A DNA stretch of 64,000 nucleotides from Bacteroidales bacterium (GCA_015061145.1 SUXD01000006.1:36932-100931), one strand, 5' to 3'; counted from the stretch's first letter, positions 1 through 9,044 are shown. The notes: generated by a model from the letters alone, not told the origin. Program-made: numbers and translations.

Positions 1-724
1 CGGTGTTCATGACGGCCATGCCGCCGTCGCGCAGAATGGTGCACACATCAGCAAAGTCCACATTGATGTATCCTTCAATGTTTATCAGTTCGGTGATGCC
101 TTTCACGGCGTTGGCGGTCACGTCATCTACTCTTTGGAATGCGACAGAGAGGTCTTCGTCGGGGTAGTGGTCGATGAGTCGTTCGTTGTTTACCACCAGC
201 ATGGCGTCTACATGTTTTTTCATCTCTTGCACGCCGCGCAAAGCCATTTCGATTTTATTGCCCATCTCGAACTCGAAAGGAATGGTGACCACGCCAACGG
301 TAAGGATGCCCATGTCTTTGGCTGCTTTGGCTATGACGGGCGCTGCTCCTGTGCCTGTTCCGCCACCCATGCCTGCCGTGATGAAAGCCATTTTGGTATT
401 GTTGCTCAGTATGGCTTTTATTTCATCTAGCGATTCTTCTGCTGCTTTGGCTCCAATTTCAGGTTTGGCGCCGCATCCAAGTCCCTTGGTTGTTTCTATT
501 CCGATTTGAACTTTATGTTCCATGCCCGATTTTTCAAGGGCTATACTGTCGGTGTTGCAAATGATGAGGGTCGCGTCTTTCACCCCAAGCTCGTTGAGGT
601 GCTTCACCGTATTGCTTCCGCCGCCGCCCACGCCAATGACTTTAATGATGGAGGATTCTCCATTGCCGAAAAGAAAGTTTAATGTACTTTCGTTTTTCGT
701 TATGTCTAATGTTTCGTTTTCCAT
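1..724 (-). CDS. ftsZ: Cell division GTPase FtsZ, N-terminal 241 residues (truncated by the window edge)
   Basis: The reading frame opens at an ATG on the minus strand (722-724) and runs off the left edge, so only the GTPase half is visible. FtsZ polymerises into the cytoplasmic Z-ring at midcell. Visible signatures are the G-box GVGGGGSNTV near residues 31-40, an NTDS segment, and the tubulin signature GGGTGTGAAP at about residues 119-128, followed by the usual helix and strand leading to a VTIPFEFE segment. The gene is the last visible member of the dcw cluster, 29 bp after ftsA, and is probably cotranscribed with it. The C-terminal peptide that would bind FtsA lies outside the window. Identification is certain; nothing can be said about the missing part. 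Confidence 0.97.
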   Translation of the reverse strand, partial: MENETLDITKNESTLNFLFGNGESSIIKVIGVGGGGSNTVKHLNELGVKDATLIICNTDSIALEKSGMEHKVQIGIETTKGLGCGAKPEIGAKAAEESLDEIKAILSNNTKMAFITAGMGGGTGTGAAPVIAKAAKDMGILTVGVVTIPFEFEMGNKIEMALRGVQEMKKHVDAMLVVNNERLIDHYPDEDLSVAFQRVDDVTANAVKGITELINIEGYINVDFADVCTILRDGGMAVMNT

Positions 725-753
725 ATCTTGGTGTTATTTTCTATTCGTAAAAA

Positions 754-1839
754 TCATTCGTCTGTGTCAAAAATGGTTCCAAATGTACCGAGCAGTTTTT
801 GGAATTGTGTTCCTTTTTTCTCCTTAGCCTTTCTTTCTGGTTCTCTAGGCGCTTCATTTGCTGTTGTCGTTTCGTCTTTTCTTACGCATGAGATGTTTGC
901 CTGCTGTGCAACGCCTTTAATGGAGGCTTTAGGGAACTTGATTAATTCAATTCGGCGAACATCGCTTTTGGCTTGCTTTTGTATGTATTTTTCAAAACCG
1001 TTCAGCAACGAGGCATTTCCTGTTATGTATATGCCGCCGTCTAATTGTTCTTCCAAATGCAAGTTTTCCACTTCTTTCCATACAAAATTGTTCCAGATTT
1101 CGTTGATGCGCGCCTCGGTCACTTTTGCCAGTTCTTTGGCGGGAATGGGTGCATTCTCATTGTTTCTGTTTTGTATGTAATAATCTTCCAGTTCCGGCAC
1201 ATCGTCGGGGATGGCGTTGCTTCGCTCAATTTTGATTTTTTCTGCGTCGTCGTGTTTCAGATTGTAGAAATTCTGTATGTCAATCGTGATATTTTCACCG
1301 CCAAATGGTATTGTAACAACACTTTTCAGCATTTTTTGCTGATAGACGCATACTGATGTGGTGTCGGCGCCAAGATCTACTACCATGCAATTTTTGTCTT
1401 TGGCTTCAGTAGGTACACATGATGCGGTAGCAATAGGGCTTGGTTCGATGCTCACTATCGGCATGTTGATGGTCTCAAACACTTTTTTGATTTTCTCGCA
1501 CGATGTTTTCTTGATGTATGTGCTGCTGGCTATGGCTTGCGCGTCGCTGCTGTTGAGCTCAGACAGCGTGTAGTCGTTTACGCATACATATACCTTGTTG
1601 ATGTGCAGTGTGTTGTCTCTTTGCGACAAACGACCTTCCAACTTTTCAATGATTCGTTTGACCTTGAAACTGATATCCGAAGTGCTGCCTTTCAGTACGC
1701 CATGTTCAATGAGGTTTTCAGAAAGTTCTTCCTCTATTCCGATAATAGCTACTTCCGAACTGTTATTGTCTTTGCTCGCCAGAACTCCTGTGATCTTGGT
1801 GCGTCCGAATTCTATGATTGCGATGAAAATTTTTTCCAT
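754..1839 (-). CDS. ftsA: Cell division protein FtsA, compact form (361 aa)
   Basis: Actin-like protein that tethers FtsZ filaments to the membrane and recruits the divisome. Visible actin-fold elements are a phosphate-1 segment EFGRTKITG near the N-terminus, a phosphate-2 segment VVDLGADTTSV near residue 155, and a C-terminal adenosine-type loop ITGNASLLNGF. The last ~20 residues (QFQKLLGTFGTIF) look like the amphipathic membrane-targeting helix, preceded by a charged linker. At 361 residues it is shorter than E. coli FtsA (420), and the adenosine loop reads GNA where most family members have GGG. It sits 12 bp after ftsQ and 29 bp before ftsZ. Position and motifs make the assignment firm; whether it still hydrolyses ATP is open. 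Confidence 0.93.
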   Translation of the reverse strand: MEKIFIAIIEFGRTKITGVLASKDNNSSEVAIIGIEEELSENLIEHGVLKGSTSDISFKVKRIIEKLEGRLSQRDNTLHINKVYVCVNDYTLSELNSSDAQAIASSTYIKKTSCEKIKKVFETINMPIVSIEPSPIATASCVPTEAKDKNCMVVDLGADTTSVCVYQQKMLKSVVTIPFGGENITIDIQNFYNLKHDDAEKIKIERSNAIPDDVPELEDYYIQNRNNENAPIPAKELAKVTEARINEIWNNFVWKEVENLHLEEQLDGGIYITGNASLLNGFEKYIQKQAKSDVRRIELIKFPKASIKGVAQQANISCVRKDETTTANEAPREPERKAKEKKGTQFQKLLGTFGTIFDTDE

Positions 1840-1851
1840 GTTTCTTTTTAT

Positions 1852-2586
1852 TTATTTTGTGCAAACTACTTGATTCTTGTATTCTAAATTGATGATATGA
1901 TATTGATTCCAACCGATGTTGTGTAAATTCTTGTAGAATGTTTTCAGTTTATTCAACTTTGTCTCGTAGTCGTCAAGAGTCCCAAGTCTGATGGTGTGAT
2001 TGCCCACTCGCGGTATCAGTTCGACATTCTTCTGGTGGCAGATATTTATTTGCTCTATCTGAGCGTCCCAGAATTGATTTTTTCTGACATAAGTGATGAA
2101 GTCAAACAAGTCGCCTTTGATGAAATCTTTGTTTACCTCCCCCGTAACGATCGGTACATTGGCTGCGAATTTCCGTGGAATAGGAATTTCCTTTTTTTCT
2201 TTGTCCATGTAGAAGTTGTAGCTCCCCGACATGACTCTGAATATTGGTTTCCGCTGATAGATGTCAATGCGGATGCAGTGGTCTTCGGTGCGGTAGCATT
2301 CAGCCCTTTTAATGGCAGGGATTTTGTTCAGCATTTCTTCAATGGCAAAAAGGTCTATTTCAGAAATTCTTTTTTCGAGGGGGAATTTTTTTTGCTCTTT
2401 CAGCAGTTTGATGATGTTTTCGCTTCTGACAAACTGCAGTTGTGTGCTGTCTTTTATGTCGACTCTGACATCGTTGCACAGCGCGTCATTATCCGAGTTG
2501 TGGAATTTCACGAAGGCGAAAATGATATACCCCGACATTGCGATAATGTAGAGTAAAATCAAAATATTTCGGATAATTTTTCCCAT
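1852..2586 (-). CDS. ftsQ: Cell division protein FtsQ/DivIB
   Basis: Bitopic inner-membrane divisome protein linking early and late division proteins. The 244-residue product has a short basic N-terminus, one transmembrane helix at about residues 6-26, then a periplasmic region with a POTRA-like beginning (strand, LLKEQKKFPLEK, then helix and the strand IPAIKRAECYR) and a beta domain. Sequence conservation is low, as is usual for FtsQ in Bacteroidota, so the call leans on topology and on its place between murC (3 bp upstream) and ftsA (12 bp downstream). Confidence 0.88.
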   Translation of the reverse strand: MGKIIRNILILLYIIAMSGYIIFAFVKFHNSDNDALCNDVRVDIKDSTQLQFVRSENIIKLLKEQKKFPLEKRISEIDLFAIEEMLNKIPAIKRAECYRTEDHCIRIDIYQRKPIFRVMSGSYNFYMDKEKKEIPIPRKFAANVPIVTGEVNKDFIKGDLFDFITYVRKNQFWDAQIEQINICHQKNVELIPRVGNHTIRLGTLDDYETKLNKLKTFYKNLHNIGWNQYHIINLEYKNQVVCTK

Positions 2587-2589
2587 CGT

Positions 2590-3960
2590 TTACGCTTTGT
2601 TGCTCAATGTTTCTTTAATTTCTGGTATTAAGAGTTCGATGTCGCCGGCACCGATAGTGATGTAAACATCATAATCGGTATGGAGGATTTCTTCGCAAAG
2701 GCGCTCTTTGGAACAGATTCTTTTGTCATCGGCGGTCACTTCGTCAAGAATGATTTCAGAAGTGATGCCGGGTATTGGTTTTTCTCGTGCTGGATAGATA
2801 GGCAGCAAAATGACGCCGTTAAGCATTGAGAGTGATTTGGCGAATTCTTTGTAAAAATCGCGTGTCCGGCTGAAAAGGTGAGGCTGGAAAATGCCCAGAA
2901 TTCTTTTGTCGGGATACAGATTGCGCACCGATGTTATGCATGCTTTCAATTCTTCGGGATGGTGCGCATAGTCGTCCATCATCACGAGTTTGTCGGTTTT
3001 GAGTATGAAATTGAAGCGTCTGTTTGTGCCGGCAAAGGTGGCCATTGCGTCGCGTATTTCAGTGGCTGTTGCTCCGTTCAGCCAAGCCATTGCCATAGCA
3101 GCCACGCCGTTTTCGATGTTTACTGTCACTGGTACGCCGAGGTTGATGTCGCTAATGAGAGTGTCGGGAGTTGCAAAGTCAAATCGCAATTCGCCGTTGC
3201 CGTAATGGATATTGTCGGCATAAAAGTCAGCTTTTTCGTTGGCAGAATAGGTGTAGACTTTCACGCCTTGCTGTACTTTTGGCGACAAGGGAAGTCCTTT
3301 TTTCATAATCAGACATCCGCCTTTTTGTATGAGCGAAGTGAAGTGTGCAAAACTTTCGATGTAAGCTTCGTGCGTGCCGTATATGTCCAGGTGGTCGGCG
3401 TCCACAGCCGTGATGATTGCCATGTAGGGTGTGAGGTGGTGAAACGAGCGGTCGAATTCGTCGGCCTCAATCACTACCAAATCGCTCTTGTCTGATAGCA
3501 GCAGATTGCTGTTGTAGTTTTTCGAAATTCCGCCCAGAAAAGCGTTGCAATCGATATGACTTTGCTTCAGCAGGTGAGCGGTCATTGTCGAAGTGGTGGT
3601 CTTGCCGTGCGTGCCGGCTATGCATAACCCTCGTTCCGATCGGGTGATTTCGCCCAGTACTTGCGCCCGTTTTTCGATGCAAAAACTGTGTTCGCGAAAG
3701 AATTGCAGTTCGTTGTTGTCGGCAGGTATGGCCGGGGTGTATATCACAAGGGTGTCTTGTTCGTTACGAAATGCGTCGGGGATAAGGGCGCAGTTATCGT
3801 TGTAGTGAATGTTTACGCCTTCTTTTTCGAGTGTTTCGCAAAGTTTGCTTCGGGTACGATCGTATCCTGCCGCAGCATAGCCTTTCGAGTTGAAATACCG
3901 TGCGATGGCACTCATCCCGATTCCTCCAATTCCAAGGAAATAGAAGTTTTTGTATCTCAT
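2590..3960 (-). CDS. murC: UDP-N-acetylmuramate--L-alanine ligase MurC
   Basis: Cytoplasmic ATP-dependent ligase that adds L-alanine to UDP-MurNAc, the first peptide step of peptidoglycan synthesis. The 456-residue length is normal. Visible are the N-terminal Rossmann motif FLGIGGIGMSAIARYF, the P-loop AGTHGKTTTS near residue 115, the EADEFDRSF segment of the central domain, and the C-terminal DDYAHHPEE and FQPHLFSRT motifs. It precedes ftsQ by 3 bp. Upstream it is separated from vsr by about 170 bp, the largest gap within this dcw cluster. Confidence 0.97.
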   Translation of the reverse strand: MRYKNFYFLGIGGIGMSAIARYFNSKGYAAAGYDRTRSKLCETLEKEGVNIHYNDNCALIPDAFRNEQDTLVIYTPAIPADNNELQFFREHSFCIEKRAQVLGEITRSERGLCIAGTHGKTTTSTMTAHLLKQSHIDCNAFLGGISKNYNSNLLLSDKSDLVVIEADEFDRSFHHLTPYMAIITAVDADHLDIYGTHEAYIESFAHFTSLIQKGGCLIMKKGLPLSPKVQQGVKVYTYSANEKADFYADNIHYGNGELRFDFATPDTLISDINLGVPVTVNIENGVAAMAMAWLNGATATEIRDAMATFAGTNRRFNFILKTDKLVMMDDYAHHPEELKACITSVRNLYPDKRILGIFQPHLFSRTRDFYKEFAKSLSMLNGVILLPIYPAREKPIPGITSEIILDEVTADDKRICSKERLCEEILHTDYDVYITIGAGDIELLIPEIKETLSNKA

Positions 3961-4133
3961 GGACGCATCTTTTTCAATATCGCAAAATTACTGATTCTTT
4001 TTGTAAAAATCGTGGTTGTATAGTCGTAATTTTAAACAAGTTGTGAAAAAAAAAGAGCGTTATAATGTTTTAAGAACCGATTATTCAATTTTAAAGCTTT
4101 GGACATTGGCATATACATCATATATAAAATACA

Positions 4134-4670
4134 TCATACATGAGAATTATTCTCATCTTCTCCGTATTTTGCGCCTTCTTCGGCGGCGATGTCGCTCACG
4201 AAATCATTTTCGTCATAAGTGTATGCTTTTGTCTGTTTGCATGCTTGTTCGCATTTTGCGACATTAATTTTCACCAATAACGCCATCAAGGTGTCCTCTC
4301 GTTGTTTGCTGCTCAGCTGGCATTCCCATATTACGATGTTTTTCCATCCCAATTTTGAGAGCAAGAAGTAGTTGCGCGCGTCTCGTTTGCGATTCTTTTG
4401 TATTTTTTCTTTCCAGTAATCGATGTTCGATTTTGGAATGGTGTAATGCTTGCAGTTCTCATGTCCGTGCCAGAAGCATCCGTTCACAAATATAGCGATT
4501 TTCTGCTTGCCTATAACGATGTCAGGCTTCCCTGGCAGCGAGTCTTTGTGCAGTCGATATCTGATGCCGTGGTTGTAAAGAAATTTTCTGACAATAAGTT
4601 CAGGTTTCGTGTCTTTACCTTTTATTCGCGACATGCAAAAATGCCGTTGCTGTGTTGTCAGTTTGTCCAT
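4134..4670 (-). CDS. vsr: Very short patch repair (Vsr) DNA mismatch endonuclease
   Basis: Vsr nicks DNA 5' of the mispaired T in T:G mismatches that arise by deamination of 5-methylcytosine. The 178-residue protein has the family pattern: RIKGKDTKPE with acidic E24, SLPGKPDIV with catalytic D50, FVNGCFWHGH with H68/H70, C73, and WEC with C117. The Cys/His residues match the zinc-binding set of E. coli Vsr. A ~40-residue acidic tail follows the family core. Its start overlaps the end of murG by 13 bp (4658-4670), so it is probably translationally coupled within the dcw operon. No cytosine methyltransferase gene is visible in the window, although vsr usually accompanies one. Function is confident; the reason for its location is not known. 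Confidence 0.93.
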   Translation of the reverse strand: MDKLTTQQRHFCMSRIKGKDTKPELIVRKFLYNHGIRYRLHKDSLPGKPDIVIGKQKIAIFVNGCFWHGHENCKHYTIPKSNIDYWKEKIQKNRKRDARNYFLLSKLGWKNIVIWECQLSSKQREDTLMALLVKINVAKCEQACKQTKAYTYDENDFVSDIAAEEGAKYGEDENNSHV

Positions 4671-5785
4671 GGCGAATGTTTGCCACAGAGTTTTATCACT
4701 TCTTCGGCAATTCTTCGTGCAGAGTCGGTTTGCGCCATTTTCAGAATGTTGGTTGAAAGGGCAGCAAGTTGTGCATCGTCTGCAATTGTTTCCAACGCTG
4801 TGTCAATCAGTTTTTCATTGGCTTCGATATCTTTCACCAGTATGGCGGCATTTTTGTTCACAAGCGCCATGGCATTGTGTGTCTGATGATCTTCGGCTAC
4901 ATTAGGCGAAGGAACGAGTATTGCCGGTTTGCCGAGCAGACATAGTTCGGAGATGGAACTTGCGCCAGCTCGCGACACCACTAAGTCGGCCATGGCGTAT
5001 GCCAAATCCATGCGACCGACAAAGTCGGTGACTATGATATTCTTTTTTGCTTGTTCGTTGAGTTGCTCAAATGCTTTCTTGCAGTCTTCTATGTAAATCT
5101 TACCCGTTTGCCAAAGTACTTGGATGCCGCTCTCGGTAAGCTTTTGCAGTCCGTTTTTTACGCTTTGGTTGATAGTTCTGGCTCCTAGACTTCCGCCAAT
5201 GATAAGCAGCGTTCGCTTGTCGGCGCTAAAACCGAATTCCTTGTATGCGTCGGCTCTGTTGCCAAGCGTAAGATTCTGGCGGACAGGATTTCCCGTAAGG
5301 ATAATTTTGTCGGCGGGGAAGAATCTTTCCATACCGTCGTATGCTACGCATATTTTTGATGCGTCGTTTTTCAGCAGTTTATTGGTCACGCCGGCAAACC
5401 CGTTTTGCTCTTGCAACAGAATGGGTACATTCATTTTTGATGCAACTTTCAGCGCGGCGCCGCTGGCATAGCCGCCCACTCCAACTGCCACATCGGGTTG
5501 GAAGTTCTTGATGATTTTCCGTGCTTGCCACATCGATTTCAGCAGATTGATGAGAATGGGAATGTTTCTCAGGATATTTTTTCTGTCGAAACCTTTCACC
5601 GGCAGTCCTACGATTTTGTATCCTGCGGCCGGCACGCGCTCCATTTCCATTCTACCGAGGGCTCCGACAAAAAGTATTTCGCAGTCGGGTTGCAGCTCGC
5701 GCAGGGCATTGGCAATGCTTACGGCGGGGAATATATGTCCTCCGGTTCCTCCGCCGCTAATCAGATATTTGGGTGTCTTTTTCAT
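4658..5785 (-). CDS. murG: UDP-GlcNAc:lipid I GlcNAc transferase MurG
   Basis: GT28-family transferase on the inner face of the cytoplasmic membrane that converts lipid I to lipid II. The N-terminal ISGGGTGGHIFPA glycine-rich loop, VGVGGYASG, LLQEQNGFAGVTN and the C-terminal SRAGASSISELCLLGKPAILVPSP motif identify it. The open frame extends 18 codons upstream to 5839, but that part is lysine-rich and lies within ftsW. The ATG at 5783-5785 puts the glycine loop at the normal distance, so I start there (375 aa). It still overlaps the end of ftsW by 29 bp, and vsr overlaps its 3' end. Confidence 0.95.
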   Translation of the reverse strand: MKKTPKYLISGGGTGGHIFPAVSIANALRELQPDCEILFVGALGRMEMERVPAAGYKIVGLPVKGFDRKNILRNIPILINLLKSMWQARKIIKNFQPDVAVGVGGYASGAALKVASKMNVPILLQEQNGFAGVTNKLLKNDASKICVAYDGMERFFPADKIILTGNPVRQNLTLGNRADAYKEFGFSADKRTLLIIGGSLGARTINQSVKNGLQKLTESGIQVLWQTGKIYIEDCKKAFEQLNEQAKKNIIVTDFVGRMDLAYAMADLVVSRAGASSISELCLLGKPAILVPSPNVAEDHQTHNAMALVNKNAAILVKDIEANEKLIDTALETIADDAQLAALSTNILKMAQTDSARRIAEEVIKLCGKHSPWTN

Positions 5786-6977
5786 TTTTTGTATTGCATT
5801 CTTTTTGTTTAATTTCTTTTTGTATAGTCTTGGCGGCACATTGTATGATGCCGAAACCGATGCAAGTGGCCCAGATGGAAGAACCGCCGTTGCTGATGAG
5901 CGGGAGCGACTGCCCCGTTACTGGACCGATTTTACAAGTCACCATCATGTGAATGAGTGCTTGCAGGGTGATGAGAAGTCCGCAACCTAGCATGATGAGA
6001 TTTTCGTATGGCATATCGCTGCGCTTGATAAGTGCGCCGATTTTTAACAGGATGACCCAATAGGGCAGCATGACAAGCAATATGGTTGCCACAGTTCCCA
6101 ATTCTTCTACAATAATGGCGAAAATAAAATCGTCATGCGCATTTTGCAAGTGGTCGCGTTGAAAACTTGATCCTGGGAGTCTTGGCCACAGATTTCCGCG
6201 TGCAATGGCAACCTGACTGCTTATGATTTGAGCGTTTTCGCCGTAGATGTCATATTCCTCCTCGGCATTGCTGTTGTCTAAAAAATTGGTTACTCTGTTG
6301 ACTTGTGTTTTAAGTCGACCTAAATGAACCGGTTCCAGATATTTCATGGGTACGGTGTACCCGACGATAAGCAGCACACTTACGATAACAGCGTAAACCC
6401 CGTAGAACTTGAGAATTTTCTTCCATGATACTCGACCTATAATGAAAAGAAGACCAGCAACTGCTAAAATCAGGATGTAGCTCGACATGTTTTCCATGAT
6501 TATCAATCCTGCGAGTACAAGCGGCCAGATGTTTTGTATCTTCAAGGCGTCATCTGGATTCATGTTTTCTTTATTGTGCTTTGCCAAATTTATAGCTGTC
6601 ACAATAATGGTAAGGTACTTCAAAAATTCTATAGGCTGTATGCCCATAAAACTTCGGTTCGCGCCTTGATATCCTTTGCCAAGAACCATAGCAGCGATAA
6701 AAAGTGCAAAAGCGCCACACCATAAGAATTGCATTAAAGCTTGCATTTTAAAAAGTCTGAAATTCAGATTGCTGATGATAAAAGTCAGAACAAATCCGAT
6801 TCCGAGATGTATGATGTGTCTTTGAAACAAGGAGGTGTACGAACCTTTTGAGTCCATAATAAGCATACTTGATGCGCTGAACATTTCTATGATCGAAACG
6901 ATGATTAAACAAAAGAACATGGTCCAGATTGTTTTTTCCCCTTTCAGCGAAAATGTCTTATTTCTTGTTTCTTCCAT
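5757..6977 (-). CDS. ftsW: SEDS-family lipid II polymerase FtsW
   Basis: Polytopic septal peptidoglycan glycosyltransferase that works with the class B PBP encoded by ftsI. The 406-residue protein has about ten hydrophobic segments. SEDS signatures are GANRSFMGIQPIEFLK, the segment LQNAHDDFIFAIIVEELG that holds the acidic residue corresponding to the catalytic Asp, and GQSLPLISNGGSS near the C-terminus. The hydrophilic tail is rich in Lys/Glu. It starts 4 bp after murD and overlaps murG by 29 bp. Confidence 0.95.
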   Translation of the reverse strand: MEETRNKTFSLKGEKTIWTMFFCLIIVSIIEMFSASSMLIMDSKGSYTSLFQRHIIHLGIGFVLTFIISNLNFRLFKMQALMQFLWCGAFALFIAAMVLGKGYQGANRSFMGIQPIEFLKYLTIIVTAINLAKHNKENMNPDDALKIQNIWPLVLAGLIIMENMSSYILILAVAGLLFIIGRVSWKKILKFYGVYAVIVSVLLIVGYTVPMKYLEPVHLGRLKTQVNRVTNFLDNSNAEEEYDIYGENAQIISSQVAIARGNLWPRLPGSSFQRDHLQNAHDDFIFAIIVEELGTVATILLVMLPYWVILLKIGALIKRSDMPYENLIMLGCGLLITLQALIHMMVTCKIGPVTGQSLPLISNGGSSIWATCIGFGIIQCAAKTIQKEIKQKECNTKNEKDTQISD

Positions 6978-6981
6978 ACGA

Positions 6982-8319
6982 TTATAGTTTTCTGACTATG
7001 TTTTTGAATTGTGTCCCTCTGTCTTCGTAGCTTGTGAACAGGTCGAAACTTGCGCAACAGGGCGAGAGCAGCACAGTGTCACCTTTTTGGGCAGCCATGT
7101 ATGATTCTCTTACGGCGTCTTCTACCGAATGTGTGTCGATAATTCTTGGACATTTTCCTTTGAAGAAGTCGATGATTTTGTGATTGTCTTTGCCCATGCA
7201 TACAATCGTGTGCACTTTTTCCTTTACCAGATTTTCTATTTCGCTATAGTCGTTGCCTTTGTCCTTGCCGCCCAAAATCAGTACAACGGGTGTCGTCATG
7301 CTTTGCAAGGCATACCAACAGGAGTTTACATTGGTAGCTTTTGAGTCGTTTATGAATTTTATGCCACGCACTGTAGCCACATATTCGAGTCTGTGCTCCA
7401 CACCCGTGAAATTATTCAGTGATTTGCTGATTTCATCGTTGCCGATGTTCATCACGCAAGCCGATATGCCTGCAGCCATCGAGTTGTATAGGTTGTGTCT
7501 GCCGTGTAGCGCCAAGTCTTTCTCCAACATGCGGAACTCGTGATTCAAAGTCTTGATAATCAATTCTCCATGGTCAATGAAAGCGCAGTTGTCGGGTTGC
7601 GGTTCAAAATCGAATGCGTATTTTGTAGATGGAATGTTTCGTTGCTCCAATTCCTTTCGGATGATAGGGTCGTTGCTCCAATATATGAATACATCATTCA
7701 CCGTCTGATTCTGTACGATGCGGAACTTTGAATTGACGTAATTTTGGAATTTGTATTCGTATCTGTCCAAATGGTCAGGGGTGATGTTCAGCAGGATGGC
7801 GATGTCTGCTTTGAAATCGTACATGTTGTCGAGTTGAAAACTGCTGAGCTCAATCACATAGCAATCGTGCGAGCCTTCGGCCACTTGCAGCGCTAGGCTT
7901 TTCCCTACATTTCCGGCCAGACCTACATTGAGTCCTGCATCTTTTAAGATATGATAGGTGAGCATAGTGGTTGTGGTTTTCCCGTTGCTGCCTGTAATGC
8001 ATATCATTTTGGCGTTTCCTGCATATCGTCCTGCAAATTCAATCTCGGAAATGATGTGTATTCCCTTTTCTTTGATTTTCTTTATGATAGGAGCGCTCTC
8101 AGGTATTCCTGGGCTTTTGATGATTTCGTCGGCCGACAGAATTTTCTCTTCGGTGTGCGTTTCTTCTTCCCATTCTATGCCGTGTTTGTCGAGTACGGCT
8201 TTGTATTCGGGCTTTATTTTGCCATAGTCAGACAGAAAGATGTCGAACCCTTTCTTTTGCGCGAGAATGGCAGCTCCGGTGCCGCTCTCTCCACCTCCTA
8301 ATATTACGATTCGTTTCAT
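6982..8319 (-). CDS. murD: UDP-N-acetylmuramoyl-L-alanine--D-glutamate ligase MurD
   Basis: Cytoplasmic ligase adding D-glutamate to UDP-MurNAc-L-Ala. The 445-residue length is standard. Visible are the Rossmann start VILGGGESGTGAAILA, KSPGIPES, the P-loop ITGSNGKTTTT, the NITPDHLDRY segment, HNLYNSMAA, and the C-terminal FINDSKATN and LSPCCASFDLF motifs. D-glutamate would come from the glutamate racemase encoded at 30612-31448. The gene lies 2 bp after the nuclease gene at 8322-9014 and 4 bp before ftsW. Confidence 0.97.
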   Translation of the reverse strand: MKRIVILGGGESGTGAAILAQKKGFDIFLSDYGKIKPEYKAVLDKHGIEWEEETHTEEKILSADEIIKSPGIPESAPIIKKIKEKGIHIISEIEFAGRYAGNAKMICITGSNGKTTTTMLTYHILKDAGLNVGLAGNVGKSLALQVAEGSHDCYVIELSSFQLDNMYDFKADIAILLNITPDHLDRYEYKFQNYVNSKFRIVQNQTVNDVFIYWSNDPIIRKELEQRNIPSTKYAFDFEPQPDNCAFIDHGELIIKTLNHEFRMLEKDLALHGRHNLYNSMAAGISACVMNIGNDEISKSLNNFTGVEHRLEYVATVRGIKFINDSKATNVNSCWYALQSMTTPVVLILGGKDKGNDYSEIENLVKEKVHTIVCMGKDNHKIIDFFKGKCPRIIDTHSVEDAVRESYMAAQKGDTVLLSPCCASFDLFTSYEDRGTQFKNIVRKL

Positions 8320-8321
8320 GG

Positions 8322-9014
8322 TTAAATAGATAAAAAATGTTCTATTTCATTAATTATTTTAGGCATATTTTCTTCGATATCTTTGCCTGTATAGCGAAGA
8401 ACAATATAGCCTAACTCTTGCAGTTTTCTGTCTATCATTTTATCGTGTTGTGCTTGCTCTTCTGTACGTTCATGATAAGTGTGTCCATCTGTATAGATGC
8501 ATAATTTATTATTGCCTTTTTCAATATAAAAATCAACAATAGTTAAAACATTTTTGAAATTATTATTAGGGTTGTTATATGTTTTGCCAGTAACGTCAAT
8601 GTGACAACCATGCCAATCTATGGCATATTGTAATATACAGTATTTTTTAAACCACCATTTTTCTGAACAAAATAGATAAAATTTTCGTTCTAGAGGACTT
8701 TGTAATGTAAAAAGACAACTTTTACATTTGTTGCTTAGTTTATATGTACAATTCTTACATAAAGAATCGTTCTTATAAGATTTTTCGACGATATTTCCTT
8801 GCTCCTCGGTGAGATTTAGTATTTCAGCGGTAGATGCCTGAGACAAAATACTGTCAATTTCGTCTCTAAATTTTTTAAGTTCATCGAAATTAGCGATATA
8901 TGTCGTATTCCATTTGCTTTTTTCTAAACCATCTATCTCAAATTCATAGTGAAGCTGATAAGAGTCGAGATTGTTTTTTATCTTGATTGATTTTATATTT
9001 ATAGGTATTCTCAT
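8322..9014 (-). CDS. DUF559/Vsr-like PD-(D/E)XK nuclease with a Cys4 motif, inserted in the dcw cluster
   Basis: No close family name can be given with certainty. The C-terminal half has the arrangement of small DUF559/Vsr-type nucleases: SPLERKFYLF (E109), IVDFYIE (D161), then LCIYTDGHTYH (D176, H178), followed by a helix with D191 and R196 and the strand GYIVLRYTGKDI. Cys86, Cys89, Cys97 and Cys100 (CKNC and CKSC) form a likely zinc-binding knuckle ahead of it, and the N-terminal ~70 residues are unique. The gene is clearly A+T richer than its neighbours: 8521-8580 holds only 10 G/C in 60 bases by hand count. It is tightly packed (2 bp before murD, 30 bp after mraY), which suggests later acquisition. 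A DNA-cleaving role is inferred from the motifs only. Confidence 0.72.
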   Translation of the reverse strand: MRIPINIKSIKIKNNLDSYQLHYEFEIDGLEKSKWNTTYIANFDELKKFRDEIDSILSQASTAEILNLTEEQGNIVEKSYKNDSLCKNCTYKLSNKCKSCLFTLQSPLERKFYLFCSEKWWFKKYCILQYAIDWHGCHIDVTGKTYNNPNNNFKNVLTIVDFYIEKGNNKLCIYTDGHTYHERTEEQAQHDKMIDRKLQELGYIVLRYTGKDIEENMPKIINEIEHFLSI

Positions 9015-9044
9015 GAGTGGTATTGTTTTTATTTCTCTTCTTTA

